A stretch of 64,000 nt of DNA from Pachyseris speciosa (GCA_016490735.1 JAEMWC010000135.1:27501-91500), one strand, 5' to 3'. Shown: positions 42,791 through 52,057, counted from the first letter of the stretch. Notes: generated by a model not told the origin, from the sequence alone. Numbers and translations are program-made.

Positions 42791-42799
42791 GGGATAAGT

Positions 42800-43050
42800 A
42801 GTAAGACCCTTTCTTAATAAATACACCTTGTAGCCAATTGGCTGAATTACGTGAAAATAAAGTATTTACAATAAAAATGTATCGAGAATTTAAAATATGT
42901 TACATACAATGGCTAATAATAAAGCTGTCTCTGAACCTGTTTGTCTTACAGACAGGCGCGGCAAAAGCGCGAGTCGATCTCAGATTATAATTCTGCTGAG
43001 AACGCACTGGCAGAAGGTGACTGAGTTTATGGCAGCGACAACTTCCCTTC
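42800..43050. other. Foreign or rearranged segment replacing the BEL RT thumb/connection
   Basis: AT-rich sequence with no BEL similarity between LLGLKWDK and the RNase H start. Element 2 has about 600 bp of coding sequence in the equivalent place, so this looks like a deletion filled with unrelated DNA. Confidence 0.5.
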
Positions 43051-43079
43051 ACATGACTGATCAGACGACAACAAACTCG

Positions 43080-43420
43080 ACCAGGTGTCACACAAGGTAT
43101 TGTGGCAGCTAAAGCTCGATTGGCTAAACAAGGCCTCACTATACCACGCCTGAAGCTGGTCGCCTGTCACATGGCAACTACTATGGCCTCTAACGTGAGA
43201 GAAGTCCTGGAAGGATATCCGGTCGACCAAGTTTACTGTTGGTCAGACAGTACAGTTGCGCTCCACTGGATAAGAGGTGCCGGGGAAGACAAGCCGTTTG
43301 TGCACAACCGGGTGCGCAAACTCCGAAAGGAGTACCTGTAGCACAAGACGGCGACCTCTGGTGGCATGGTCCGAAATGGCTCTCACACCCAAGCGCTTGA
43401 CCAGTCGACATAACCACAAC
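43080..43420 (+). pseudogene. BEL/Pao 1 RNase H
   Basis: It encodes AAKARLAKQGLTIPRLKLVA, VYCWSDSTVALHWIRG and PFVHNRVRKLRKEYL, BEL RNase H motifs with the catalytic Asp in WSDST. The upstream part with the first catalytic Asp is missing. ELWWHGPKWLSHPSA-like coding remains in another frame. Confidence 0.78.
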
Positions 43421-43752
43421 CACCGCTGCTGAAACACTGGCTTAACCAAAGACGGTACGAGAGATATTCTAGCTCGCTGCCGACCAAGAAGTGGATGGAT
43501 TTGATGTAATTCTTAACAAGTATGGTCTCTGGCGCGTGTTGCGCATTGGCGGATGGATTGGGAGATTTGTCCATAACTGACACAAGGCGTCCACCTCGTG
43601 AAAGGATTACAGGGCCACTAACCACCGAGGAACTAAGCACTCAAAGAAGATTCTGGGAGAAGAAAGCGCAGGAAGAAGGCGTGAAATCGAAGAATTATGA
43701 AACTGACCGCTCGCGGCTTTAACTTACAGCTAAACGACCAGCAACTCCTTGA

Positions 43753-44824
43753 ATGCCGGGGAAGGATACAGGGCGTCTAACCAGTCTCTCCCAGATTTCT
43801 TTTTCTTTCCCAGATACAACAGTCTACACAGAGAAGTTCGTGGAAGAGGCTCATGAATCTACTCTACACGGAGGGACGCAGTTGACAATGGCGAAAGTAC
43901 GTGAACGGCACTGGGTCCCGCGCCTAAGACGACTAGTGAAGCATATGGTGAAAAAATGCCCTGGATGTAAACGGTTCCAGGCCACTGCCCTTGCTGTACC
44001 GCCTCCTGGACTACTACCGCGAGATCGAACCGAAGGATCCACTCCTTTTCAAGTTGTGGGGGTCGACTATGCTGGCCAAATCAAGTTTAAAGCCACTGAA
44101 AAACGCGAAGGAAAAGCCCACTTTATTCTGTACGCCTGCAGTCTGACAAGAGCACTGTACCTCGACCTGGCGAGAAGCTTGCAGACCAGTGAATTCCTTC
44201 TAAGTCTGAAGGAATTAATAGCAAGGCGTGGCTGACCAAGTACGATCTATTCAGACAACGAAAGTACTTTCATCGGAGCCGCAGCGTGGATTAAGCAAGT
44301 GCAGAATGACGAGAAGCTAAACGATTTCCATGCACGTCACCAAATCACATGGAAGTCCAACCTTCCGAGGCCGAGGCCCCTGGTGGGGAGGCCAGTCTGA
44401 GCGCATGATTGGGCTGGTCAAAACAGCAGTGAGGAAAACTATCGGCAACGCCTATCTAACCTTTGATGAGTTGAAAGAAGTCTTTCTGTATGTAGAAATT
44501 GCCTTGAATGGTCGCCCACTGTCGTACGTTGAAGACGATGCACAATTACCAGTCTTGACACCGAATTCCATGCTCTTCAGCCAACCAAATATTCTACCTG
44601 AGCGGGAGGTACACTATGAAGAGAACCCACAACTCAGACGGCGAGCGAAATACCTGATGAAATGCAAAGATGCGGTTTGGAACCACTGGACGAAAGAATA
44701 CCTTCGTGGGCCGCGAGAACGTCACACCGTAACACATAAAGACTCCCCTTGTGGAGTGAGAAGGGAGATGTGTGCGTTATCAAAGACGACAACAAAGACA
44801 GAAATAAGTGGAAGCTTGGAATAG
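43753..44824 (+). pseudogene. BEL/Pao 1 integrase
   Basis: The zinc domain (HESTLHGG...CPGCKRF) and core motifs VVGVDYAGQIK (first Asp), TIYSDNESTFIGAA (second Asp, after a stop at 44,233-44,235) and GGQSERMIGLVK (Glu) are visible. The triad residues survive, but a stop and frameshifts split the protein. Confidence 0.82.
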
Positions 44825-45066
44825 TGGAAGAACTAATTGCGGGACGTGACGGGGTCGTGAGAGCTGTGGAGCTTCGAGCAGGCAAGAGCTATCTGGAGAG
44901 AGCAGTGCAGCAGTTGCATCCACTGGAGCTGTCCTGTGACAAGTCTCGAGAAGCGCCGAAACCTCCACTGAATCCTGAATCGCTTGCCTTCAGACCAAGG
45001 CGAGATGCCGCAGTCGCAAGCAGACTACGAGTCCAAAATATTGCTGAACGTGACCAAGACGACTAA
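44749..45066 (+). pseudogene. BEL/Pao 1 pol carboxyl domain
   Basis: It reads KGDVCVIKDDNKDRNKWKLG, VVRAVELRAGKSYLERAVQQ and LHPLEL, the small domain that follows BEL/Pao integrases. It overlaps the integrase frame in a different register. Confidence 0.75.
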
Positions 45067-45223
45067 GAAACATTGTTGATTTGAACACTTAATCTAGACT
45101 GTTTCAAAAGAGGAGCATTAATTGATGATTTGAACATTGATTTCAGTCTTTTAGGTTTCAATCGGAATTAAGAACTTTACTTGAATGTTATTTGCTCCCG
45201 TGACGGAGACAAATAGAAGAGTG

Positions 45224-45467
45224 TGTCGAGATATTTTTAGTTGTCAGTTGTGTGCCATTTAGTAAGATAATTGATTTGCGTTAGGTGAGCCCTTTTTTTC
45301 CCCGTGATCTCAATGTAGACAATGTAACCAATTAATCAGTCCATATATCATCGCTGTCTAGGTTTTAGGGTGTGTCGCACGTCAGTGATAAAAGAAAACC
45401 AACCAAGGAATATTATTCACTTCTAATGAAGTTTGCGAAGAACAGCCTGGTGTTTTTGGCATTCGCA
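45224..45467 (+). repeat. 3' LTR of BEL/Pao element 1
   Basis: Starts TGTCGAG, ends TTCGCA. It follows a purine-rich stretch (GACAAATAGAAGAG) that probably served as polypurine tract. It is uninterrupted, which reveals the insertion in the 5' LTR. Confidence 0.78.
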
Positions 45468-46020
45468 ACAGATCTATATCGAATCAAATCAGCCGATGAT
45501 TGATATCGATTGTAGTGATTGATATGATTTTATCGATCTTTAAAAAGCGTCGAATAGTGTTCAGTCTTCTCTTCGTGGGAACCCTTCTATGCGTAAACAT
45601 TTCATCAACGCCTGATTCCCTTATGAAACCGTGACTCTTAACGTACATTTTAATAAAAACACTACTGAAGAACTGCGGAATTCTATTAATACATGAAATA
45701 CGACCAGGAGCCCTGATACGACAAAGTGAATTCCCAATAAGTAACATGGAATCTATTTTACCGTAGGACTTCCAGGAATTGGTTGAAATTTTCCGAGAAA
45801 AGTATCGGCGTTATCAGCTGCAGTTCCAATCTTGTCATCTTACCTAGTTTCAAACTCTTCGCGTTCGGAAACAAATGGATTTCTCCGCCATAAATTCTTC
45901 ACGTCACATCCCGTAGTCACGTCGTTTGGGTATTCCCTTTTGATTTCAGCGCTAAAAATCATATGTTTTGTCGCGTTCCCGAACCGAGTCCTTGTTCGTA
46001 AAGTATCGATCCGGAGTTCG
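45468..46020. other. Spacer between the two BEL/Pao elements
   Basis: No domain or repeat recognised; short frames only. Part may belong to the outer LTR flank of element 2. Confidence 0.4.
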
Positions 46021-46053
46021 CCGTGATCAACCACACAACTTCATGGTTCTGAT

Positions 46054-46423
46054 TGCGGGTTTATTCCATTGATTGAAGTGTGCGGTGAGAACTAAAAATT
46101 ACATAAATGTGCATTACGCAACGAAATAACCAAACGAAAGAAAATGATCAACGAACAAAATAATATTAAGGTGAAAGAAACAAAAAGGTGAAGAACGTAC
46201 GTTATAATCCTTATAATCCTTATAGGGCGGGTAACGTGGTAAAGATTATCAATGTCTCCGCGAGCAAATATCTCCGAAATATCTCCGCTGCACCTCGTGT
46301 GCGTCTCTTTCTTCTCCGAAAAATAAAAAGGTCAAGTTTCATTGCGAAATACTAATTTAAAAAGAACTTGCTAATTAACATTAACTTAATAAGTGCTTAA
46401 CGCAAGGCTTCTTATCCGTCACA
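46054..46423 (-). repeat. Probable 3' LTR of BEL/Pao element 2
   Basis: On the minus strand it would begin TGTGACGGATAAGAAGCC directly after a purine tract GGGCGAGGAG (46,424-46,433), and contains GGAATAAACCC with a polyadenylation signal near its end. With no 5' LTR for comparison, the left limit is a guess. Confidence 0.4.
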
Positions 46424-46556
46424 CTCCTCGCCCAAGGATGTCAGTCCTTGTGATAACAATGTTCTAATCAATAAAATCTTATAGTCAAAGTTTCGATCAA
46501 GGTAAAATATAACTCAGAATATGTAATCTTCAAATGGTCATAGCACTCTGAAACTG

Positions 46557-48044
46557 TCACTCTTCCTCTTCGCGTTTTAGTAGGAGGACGAAGCTGCCGA
46601 TTGGGCGGTCATAGCTCTTCGCGTTTCCTTCCTTACATGTCTTCACTTTGGCCGTCCGTACCTTGCCGTCCGAACTCCTTGTAACTTCTTCTATCCGTCC
46701 TAATGGCCAGTCATTTCGATGTGCGTCGGCTTCCTTTAAGAGCACAATGTCTCCCAAGGACACGTTGCGTTCATGGGTCGTCCACTTGGGTCTCTTCTGA
46801 AGGTTTTGCACGTACTCCTTCCTCCATCTCACCCAAAACTGATCGGCCAGGTACTGGGCTTTTCTCCACCAGTTCCGCGCGTAGAGGTCTTGTCGAACGA
46901 ATTGGCCAGGCGTAGGCGCAAGTGCGCGGGTCTTCATAGTAAGTAACATGGCGGGAGTTAGGGGCTGTGGTTCTTCTGTGTCAGAAGGTATTGTTGCGAT
47001 GGGGCGGCTGTTGACAATTCCAGTAACTTCTGCCATGAGCGTCACCAGTAGTTCGTGCGTTAGCTGGGAACGCCCTATCTTCAGTAGCATTGAGTCCAAT
47101 ACACGTCGGACCGTACCGATCTGGCGTACCCACACACCTCCAAAATGTGATGCATGGGAAAGATTGAACACCCATTCGCAGCCTTGCTCTGCCGTGAACT
47201 TCTGGATCCGTGTCTGGTCCATCTCCAAGAGTGCGTCCTCTAAATGCGATTTTCCTCCCACAAAGTTAGTCCCCTGATCACATCTTATCTTTGCCACCGG
47301 ACCGCGAATAGCAAAGAAACGGCGCAGGGCGCAGATGAAAGAGCTGGCGTCCATCGACTCCAACACTTCGATGTGAATGGCGCGGCTACTTAAACAAGTG
47401 ATGATGAGGCCCCAGCGTTTGGCGTTAACAGCACCTCCTCTTAGTCTCCTTGTTATGATCTTCCAGGGGCCAAAGACATCGAGTCCAACATTCGTGAAGG
47501 GTGGGCAAGCTTCCAATCGATCGGTCGGTAGGTTCGCCATGTGTTGAGTTAAGGTAAGGCCTCTTAATCGTTTGCAAGTTACGCAGGATTCTATAAACCT
47601 CGATATCATCCTATGAGCTCCAATTACCCAGTATCCACCTTCGCGGACGGCTCCGCTTGTGATTTGGCGACCTTGGTGATGCACCTTGTTGTGAAAATGC
47701 CGGATGACTAGCTCTGATAGGTGGTGTCCTTTAGGGAGGAGCGCTGGATGTTTCTCCTGCGATGTCAATGAGGAATTTCTGAGGCGACCTCCGACGCGAA
47801 TGAGTCCATTTGGATCTAGGAATGGATCTGGAAGCAGCAGATTTGAATCTTTTGGTACCGTTTTCTTGTTTCCGTCTGCGGTTAGCGCCTTGAACTCGAC
47901 AGGAAAGGCTTCTTTTTGCAGTGCTTTGATTGTAACCTGGCCGACGTGCTCCAGTTCGGCTGCTGATGGAGGGAAGAGGGGTCTAGTTGGAATCCCTTTA
48001 TTATTCGGATGAGATTGGCTACTGCACGCTTCACGGACAGCCAA
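46557..48044 (-). CDS. BEL/Pao 2 integrase, catalytic Glu replaced by Val
   Basis: 495 residues. The HHCC zinc domain (RHFHNKVHHQG...CVTCKRL) and core Asp residues (VGLDVFGPW and KIRCDQGTNFVGG) are present. The third catalytic position reads HFGGVWVRQI, where BEL integrases have Glu: codon 47,127-47,129 is GTA. One A-to-T change from GAA would explain it. The carboxyl domain (HRNDWPLGRIEEV) is intact to the stop. The long open frame suggests fairly recent decay. It overlaps the RNase H frame at 47,882-48,044. Confidence 0.88.
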   Translation of the reverse strand: MAVREACSSQSHPNNKGIPTRPLFPPSAAELEHVGQVTIKALQKEAFPVEFKALTADGNKKTVPKDSNLLLPDPFLDPNGLIRVGGRLRNSSLTSQEKHPALLPKGHHLSELVIRHFHNKVHHQGRQITSGAVREGGYWVIGAHRMISRFIESCVTCKRLRGLTLTQHMANLPTDRLEACPPFTNVGLDVFGPWKIITRRLRGGAVNAKRWGLIITCLSSRAIHIEVLESMDASSFICALRRFFAIRGPVAKIRCDQGTNFVGGKSHLEDALLEMDQTRIQKFTAEQGCEWVFNLSHASHFGGVWVRQIGTVRRVLDSMLLKIGRSQLTHELLVTLMAEVTGIVNSRPIATIPSDTEEPQPLTPAMLLTMKTRALAPTPGQFVRQDLYARNWWRKAQYLADQFWVRWRKEYVQNLQKRPKWTTHERNVSLGDIVLLKEADAHRNDWPLGRIEEVTRSSDGKVRTAKVKTCKEGNAKSYDRPIGSFVLLLKREEEE

Positions 48045-48547
48045 CTGGAAAGGCGTTTAAACCTTGAACAGCCCAGATTTTGCAGTACCTGCGACTCTGT
48101 GGCGCAAACGACTACTTCTCTTTTCACTTCCGGGTCGTTTTCGTCGAGTGGCATCTTCTGAGGTACATCGTGAGGCTGAGGTAGTATGTTCCACAGGAAT
48201 TCTGGTCCTAACAACCAGGGTGACTCCATCAGCTTGTCTGTAGACATACAGGGGGTTGCTAGATCGGCTGGGTTGATTGCGGTGTCGATGTATCTCCACT
48301 GATGGGGATCCGTGGCGTTGCGAATAGTTTGGACGCGGTTGGCCACGTAGACGTAGGATCTCCTGCTTTCATTCTGAATATAGCTAAGCACGACCTTTGA
48401 GTCGGAGTAATAAATCTCTTCGTCAACTTCAACATCGAGTTCTTTGCGAATCATCCTTACAGCTTGGGTGGTTAGCACTGCGCTGCACAGCTCTAGTCTT
48501 GGGATGCTTGTTGAGTGGACTGGTGCAATTTTGGAACGTCCGTACAT
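47882..48547 (-). CDS. BEL/Pao 2 RNase H and linker
   Basis: 221 residues with TSIPRLELCSAVLTTQAVRM, EEIYYSDSKVVLSYIQNE, SRRSYVYVANRVQTIRN and INPADLATP, the BEL RNase H with Asp in YYSDSK. The first catalytic region lies upstream in the 48,569 frame register. Its last residues run past the frameshift that leads into integrase. Confidence 0.83.
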   Translation of the reverse strand: MYGRSKIAPVHSTSIPRLELCSAVLTTQAVRMIRKELDVEVDEEIYYSDSKVVLSYIQNESRRSYVYVANRVQTIRNATDPHQWRYIDTAINPADLATPCMSTDKLMESPWLLGPEFLWNILPQPHDVPQKMPLDENDPEVKREVVVCATESQVLQNLGCSRFKRLSSWLSVKRAVANLIRIIKGFQLDPSSLHQQPNWSTSARLQSKHCKKKPFLSSSRR

Positions 48548-48568
48548 AAGGGAGACGCTTATTTCTCC

Positions 48569-49792
48569 TCAATGTCGAACTCTCGTAGGTAAACAGTGGT
48601 TCCTATGGCTTCCTTGCTCGCGTCGGAAAAATGCGTGGATCTCTCTTCGCTCGACGGTGCCAAATCCTCTGCGGTGGTAGCATCGAGGGATGGATACCTT
48701 TTCTAGGTCGGGGAGAACGTCTCTGCAACGACGCCAGCGTTGGTTCATAATCTCCGGGAGCGGGTCGTCCCAGCCAAGGGGGTTGTCGTTGTTTGCCTTC
48801 TTTCCCATAACGACGAGTTGCTGTAGGATCAGCTTGCCTTCTAGGACGACTGGGGATGCGAGTCCCAGGGGGTCGTACACGGAGTTGATTGTAGAAAGAA
48901 CTCCTCTTCTTGTGAAAGGCTTTTCTGACAGTGAAACGTGGAAGGTGAATTGATCCTCTTTAATGTCCCAATGGACCCCAAGCGATCGCTGTGCTGGTAA
49001 GAGGTCGTGGCGTAGGTCTAGATCTTTGATACTTTTAGCACGATCCTCCGCTGGAATTGCCTCCATGACGGCCACCGAGTTGGAGACAACCTTACGAAGT
49101 CTGAGGTTCACTGGGGCCAACATGCCTTGGGCGTTCTTGATTAGACTAACGGTTTCGTTTTCTGTGCTGCAAGAGGTCAGCCCGTCGTCCACATAGAAGT
49201 TTCTGTGGACGAAGTCTCTGGTTGCTTTTCCATACTTCTCCTCGCCATCGTCTGCTGTCTTCCTTAGGCCAAAGGTGGCGATTGCGGGGCTGGTCCCGTT
49301 TCCAAACAGGTGTACGGTGATCTTATTCTCGATGATTTCTTTAGATGGGTCGTTGTCTTTGAACCAGAGGAAGCGAAGAAAGTTCTGGTGCTCTGGGGTC
49401 ACATGGAATGAGTGGAACATTTGCTCTATGTCGCACATCGCCGCGACATTCTCCTGACGGAAACGTATCAATACTCCAGAAAGACTATTCATGAGGTCTG
49501 GACCCGGAACAAGTTCCTTGTTCAGCGAAACTCCTTGAAACTCAGCCGACGAGTCAAACACGACGCGGATTTGATCCGGTTTCCTGGGGTGATATACTCC
49601 AAAGTGGGGCAGGTACCAGATTTTCCCTTCATTTCTGTTTTCTACTGTGTGCGTTTGGTTGGATGCGTCACGTTTGTTTGATCTATTTGTCTCCTGAAGA
49701 CTACCAGGTGCTAACAACTCCTCCTGGGGAACAGGAACCGCATGGTCGCGATCGAAAATTTTACACATGAACTGGAAATAGTCTTCCTTCAT
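48569..49792 (-). CDS. BEL/Pao 2 reverse transcriptase
   Basis: 407 residues: IWYLPHFGVYHPRKPDQIRV, VFDSSAEFQGVSLNKEL, MCDIEQMFHSFHVTPEHQNF, FGNGTSPAIATFGLRK and FYVDDGLTSC, with the YVDD catalytic pair intact. The end is off-frame past about 48,640. It is in the same frame as 49,793-50,206, separated only by one TAG at 49,793-49,795, so the two were one protein. Confidence 0.88.
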   Translation of the reverse strand: MKEDYFQFMCKIFDRDHAVPVPQEELLAPGSLQETNRSNKRDASNQTHTVENRNEGKIWYLPHFGVYHPRKPDQIRVVFDSSAEFQGVSLNKELVPGPDLMNSLSGVLIRFRQENVAAMCDIEQMFHSFHVTPEHQNFLRFLWFKDNDPSKEIIENKITVHLFGNGTSPAIATFGLRKTADDGEEKYGKATRDFVHRNFYVDDGLTSCSTENETVSLIKNAQGMLAPVNLRLRKVVSNSVAVMEAIPAEDRAKSIKDLDLRHDLLPAQRSLGVHWDIKEDQFTFHVSLSEKPFTRRGVLSTINSVYDPLGLASPVVLEGKLILQQLVVMGKKANNDNPLGWDDPLPEIMNQRWRRCRDVLPDLEKVSIPRCYHRRGFGTVERREIHAFFRREQGSHRNHCLPTRVRH

Positions 49793-50252
49793 CTAGAGTT
49801 TTCTCTTGAGGGTGCGCAGCAGGCCGCTGAGGCGGTTAACGGCTAATGGACGGTTGTTGGGCATCGCGATGTTTGGAGTATGAAATGGGAGTGGCATCTC
49901 CCAATTTCCTTGATGGTTCTTGTGGGTGCCAGCGTTTATGATCTGCATAAAGCGTTGGTCGTCTTGCGGCATGCTCAGCATGTTGTCTTCTGGAGTTGTC
50001 CTAAAGACGTCAGCTCCGATTTCCGCTCTCTCGGCGTATTTTTCCTTTACCTTGAAGTGGTTGGGACAAGGCACAACTTCGTGTTTTGCAGACGAGCGCT
50101 GAATGGTTTGGCTGTCCCAGGGAAGGGCAGCGATTTGATTGGGATATTCGACTGCTGTGCGGTGTACAGAGATGTGGATGGGCCCGCCTACTCGATCCAA
50201 GCACATTTGGCCGGATATTGTCCATCCTAGATCGAATCGTTGCGCCCACGAG
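49793..50252 (-). pseudogene. BEL/Pao 2 protease-RT linker, cut by the retrozyme insertion
   Basis: It encodes CLDRVGGPIHISVHRTAVEY and MPQDDQRFMQIINAGTH, the region between protease and RT. Its upstream continuation is at 50,997 and beyond. The intervening 50,269-50,965 plus one target copy is foreign. Confidence 0.78.
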
Positions 50253-50360
50253 GCTCCTTTTTGGCTATGGATACTTCACAAATTAATGTGATCACCAACT
50301 CAAAAGGCACTAAGGCCACAAGGTAGCGGGCATTACCCCTTAAATCTACCAAAGCAAAGA

Positions 50361-50445
50361 TTGAGCCCAAGCATTAGCAGCCATGGACAGCTGTTTCGGC
50401 CTTGTTAGGCCTCATCAGCATGGCATAGCTAATGCTCAGGCTCAA
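50361..50445 (-). ncRNA. Type I hammerhead ribozyme, copy 1
   Basis: Minus strand: CTGATGA (50,418-50,412), stem II GGCCT-AACA-AGGCC hairpin, GAAA (50,397-50,394), short stem III ACA/TGU around a GC loop (50,394-50,387), and the GUC cleavage triplet ending at C50,386. Stem I pairs GCCATG/CATGGC (6 bp, 50,419-50,424 with 50,380-50,385), then an asymmetric 3x1 internal loop, then 8 bp (50,428-50,435 with 50,371-50,378). All conserved core positions fit. The internal loop of stem I and loop II could make the tertiary contact known in natural hammerheads. Confidence 0.92.
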
Positions 50446-50616
50446 GTACCCACATATCCATAAAACAAGCAGTGAAAACGTAAAGCTTGTGGGATGTGGC
50501 TGGAGTGACAAGGATATACCTCACAAATTAATGTGATTTGGTAAGCTGAAGCCACTAGAAAGGCACTAAGGCCACATGGTAGCGGGCATTACCCCTTAAA
50601 TCTACCAAAGCAAAGA

Positions 50617-50701
50617 TTGAGCCCAAGCATTAGCAGCCATGGACAGCTGTTTCGGCCTTGTTAGGCCTCATCAGCATGGCATAGCTAATGCTCAGGCTCA
50701 A
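50617..50701 (-). ncRNA. Type I hammerhead ribozyme, copy 2
   Basis: Identical in sequence to copy 1 and shifted by 256 bp; predicted cleavage is after C50,642. Cleavage at both copies would release a 256-nt monomer spanning 50,641-50,386 on the minus strand, suitable for circularisation. The 3-bp stem III with a 2-nt loop is weak, and such stems often act better as dimers, which a tandem transcript allows. Confidence 0.92.
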
Positions 50702-50996
50702 GTACCCACATATCAATAAAACAAGCAATGAAAACGTAAAACTTGTGGGATGTGGCTGGAGTGACAAGGATACTTCACAAATTAATGTGATCAAGTAAGC
50801 TGAAGCCACTCCAAAGGCACTAAGGCCACAAGGTAGCGGGCATTACCCCTTAAATCTACCAAAGCAAAGATTGAGCTCAAGCTGAAGTGGCTTCAGCTTA
50901 CTTGATCACATTAATTTGTGAAGTATCCTTGTCACTCCAGCCACATCCCACAAGCTTTACGTTTTCCTTTCTGGCTATTCCTGCTCTCTCTGACCT

Positions 50997-51401
50997 TTAT
51001 AACTCGGGCGCGTCCCTGCCGATAAGAATTTCGACCTTTGCTTTGGGATCATAAGGAGGGATCTCCTTAGCGACCTCCTTTAGGTGGGAGAACTGCATGG
51101 CCATTTCTGGTGTGACGATTTCGTGCTTGTCTTGAGGGATGTTGGAGCACTCCACAAGTTGGTGAAGTCTTATCGTTCTGCCAGCCATGGAGCGTAGCAC
51201 GACGCCGCAAACTCTTCGTCCCGACTTCTCTTTTGTCGTGCCACTGCAGGTTGGTAGCAGATATTTTAGTTTTGGTCCAGTTGCGCCTAATTTGTCCGCT
51301 AGGTTCGGGCTTATCATTGAGGCGTTGCTCTGGTCATCTATAATTGCATAAACGCGGTAGGGTTCTTGCGTTCCATTCTCCGTGAAGGCATCAACGAGCA
51401 C
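50997..51401 (-). CDS. BEL/Pao 2 aspartic protease region
   Basis: It includes YRVYAIIDDQSNASMISPNL, the BEL protease active-site region, then EILIGRDAPEL before a stop created by a nearby one-base loss just upstream of the retrozyme insertion. It overlaps the end of the gag frame. The product would process gag-pol. Confidence 0.8.
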   Translation of the reverse strand: MLVDAFTENGTQEPYRVYAIIDDQSNASMISPNLADKLGATGPKLKYLLPTCSGTTKEKSGRRVCGVVLRSMAGRTIRLHQLVECSNIPQDKHEIVTPEMAMQFSHLKEVAKEIPPYDPKAKVEILIGRDAPEL

Positions 51402-52057
51402 GATTTTGCGACAGGAGACTCCAACGCTGCTTGGGTTCTGACAAACGGAGGTGCAGGTTGCTCGAACCTCTTCCCCGTGTTCTTTTCTCGTGGTTTCTGC
51501 TCTCTCTCTCTGTGGAGAATTGTAGGGTGACGGTCATCTCCGCACTTGGCGCATTTCACGACTGCAGTGCACTCAGTCGATCGGTGCCCTCTTGAGAGGC
51601 AACGGAAGCACAGTCCCGTTCTAAGGATGCAGTCATTCCTCGCCTCGAGGGGTTCGTTTTCAAAGGCCTTGCACTCTGTCAGGAGGTGTCCCTTACGCTG
51701 GTGGAAGGCACAGAATTTCTCTTCTTTTGCATCCTTTTTGGTGCTGTTTCCGCTTTCCATACTTGATTTGAGAACTCTTCTGTTTGGGTCGGTATCCTCT
51801 TCGGACATGTTGGAAATGTGTTGTCTGCGGTCTCGAGTTCTCCGTTTGTGGTGGTTCGATTGTGAGCATGCCAACACATTTGGGTGGTTCTTCAGGCGTG
51901 CTAGTTCTTGGATGATGGCCGCGAATTCCTTGAAGCCGGGGTAGGCATCGCTGTGATCCTCAGCGTACTGAACAACTCTCTTCTCCCACGAGATTGAGGC
52001 AAAAGAGGTGATCTCAAACGATTCTCCCTTCGGGCACAGGCAACCCAGGCTGATCAC
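51338..52057 (-). CDS. BEL/Pao 2 gag, carboxyl part with zinc knuckles (5'-truncated)
   Basis: From about residue 19, SFASISWEKRVVQYAEDHSD and FKEFAAIIQELARLKNHPNV resemble BEL gag. The knuckles FCAFHQRKGHLLTEC, LCFRCLSRGHRSTEC and KCAKCGDDRHPTILH follow. The first residues come from unrelated sequence past the truncation. Confidence 0.8.
   Translation of the reverse strand: MISLGCLCPKGESFEITSFASISWEKRVVQYAEDHSDAYPGFKEFAAIIQELARLKNHPNVLACSQSNHHKRRTRDRRQHISNMSEEDTDPNRRVLKSSMESGNSTKKDAKEEKFCAFHQRKGHLLTECKAFENEPLEARNDCILRTGLCFRCLSRGHRSTECTAVVKCAKCGDDRHPTILHREREQKPREKNTGKRFEQPAPPFVRTQAALESPVAKSCSLMPSRRMERKNPTAFMQL

Larger units (their letters stand above)
37759..45467 (+). mobile_element. BEL/Pao LTR retrotransposon 1, decayed
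   Basis: Two related LTRs (split 5' LTR to 39,705; 3' LTR 45,224-45,467) enclose gag, protease, RT, RNase H and integrase remnants in BEL/Pao order on the plus strand. Almost every domain has frame breaks, and a section between RT and RNase H is missing. No matching target duplication was found at the outer ends. Confidence 0.85.
50269..50965 (-). mobile_element. Retrozyme-like tandem array with hammerhead ribozymes
   Basis: Units start at GGATA(C/T) near 50,269, 50,512 and 50,768, giving periods of 243 and 256 bp. The hammerhead cores of units 1 and 2 are exactly 256 bp apart. Unit 3 is cut before its ribozyme, and 50,886-50,965 is an 80-bp inverted copy of 50,731-50,810 with one mismatch that I see. 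Flanks are CCTTTTTGGCTAT (50,256-50,268) and CCTTTCTGGCTAT (50,966-50,978), a 13-bp target duplication with one mismatch. No open frame is conserved. Tandem short repeats with type I hammerheads, no coding and target duplications define retrozymes, which are thought to move via circular RNAs copied by another element's enzyme. Confidence 0.88.
46054..52057 (-). mobile_element. BEL/Pao LTR retrotransposon 2, 5'-truncated, carrying a nested retrozyme array
   Basis: The minus strand has gag (from 52,057), protease, RT, RNase H and integrase down to 46,557, then a probable 3' LTR. The amino part of gag and the 5' LTR are missing: sequence right of about 52,060 is unrelated and does not match the 3' end. 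It belongs to a different BEL subfamily from element 1 (protease IIDDQSNASMIS against LLDSGAGSSYAS). Confidence 0.85.
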
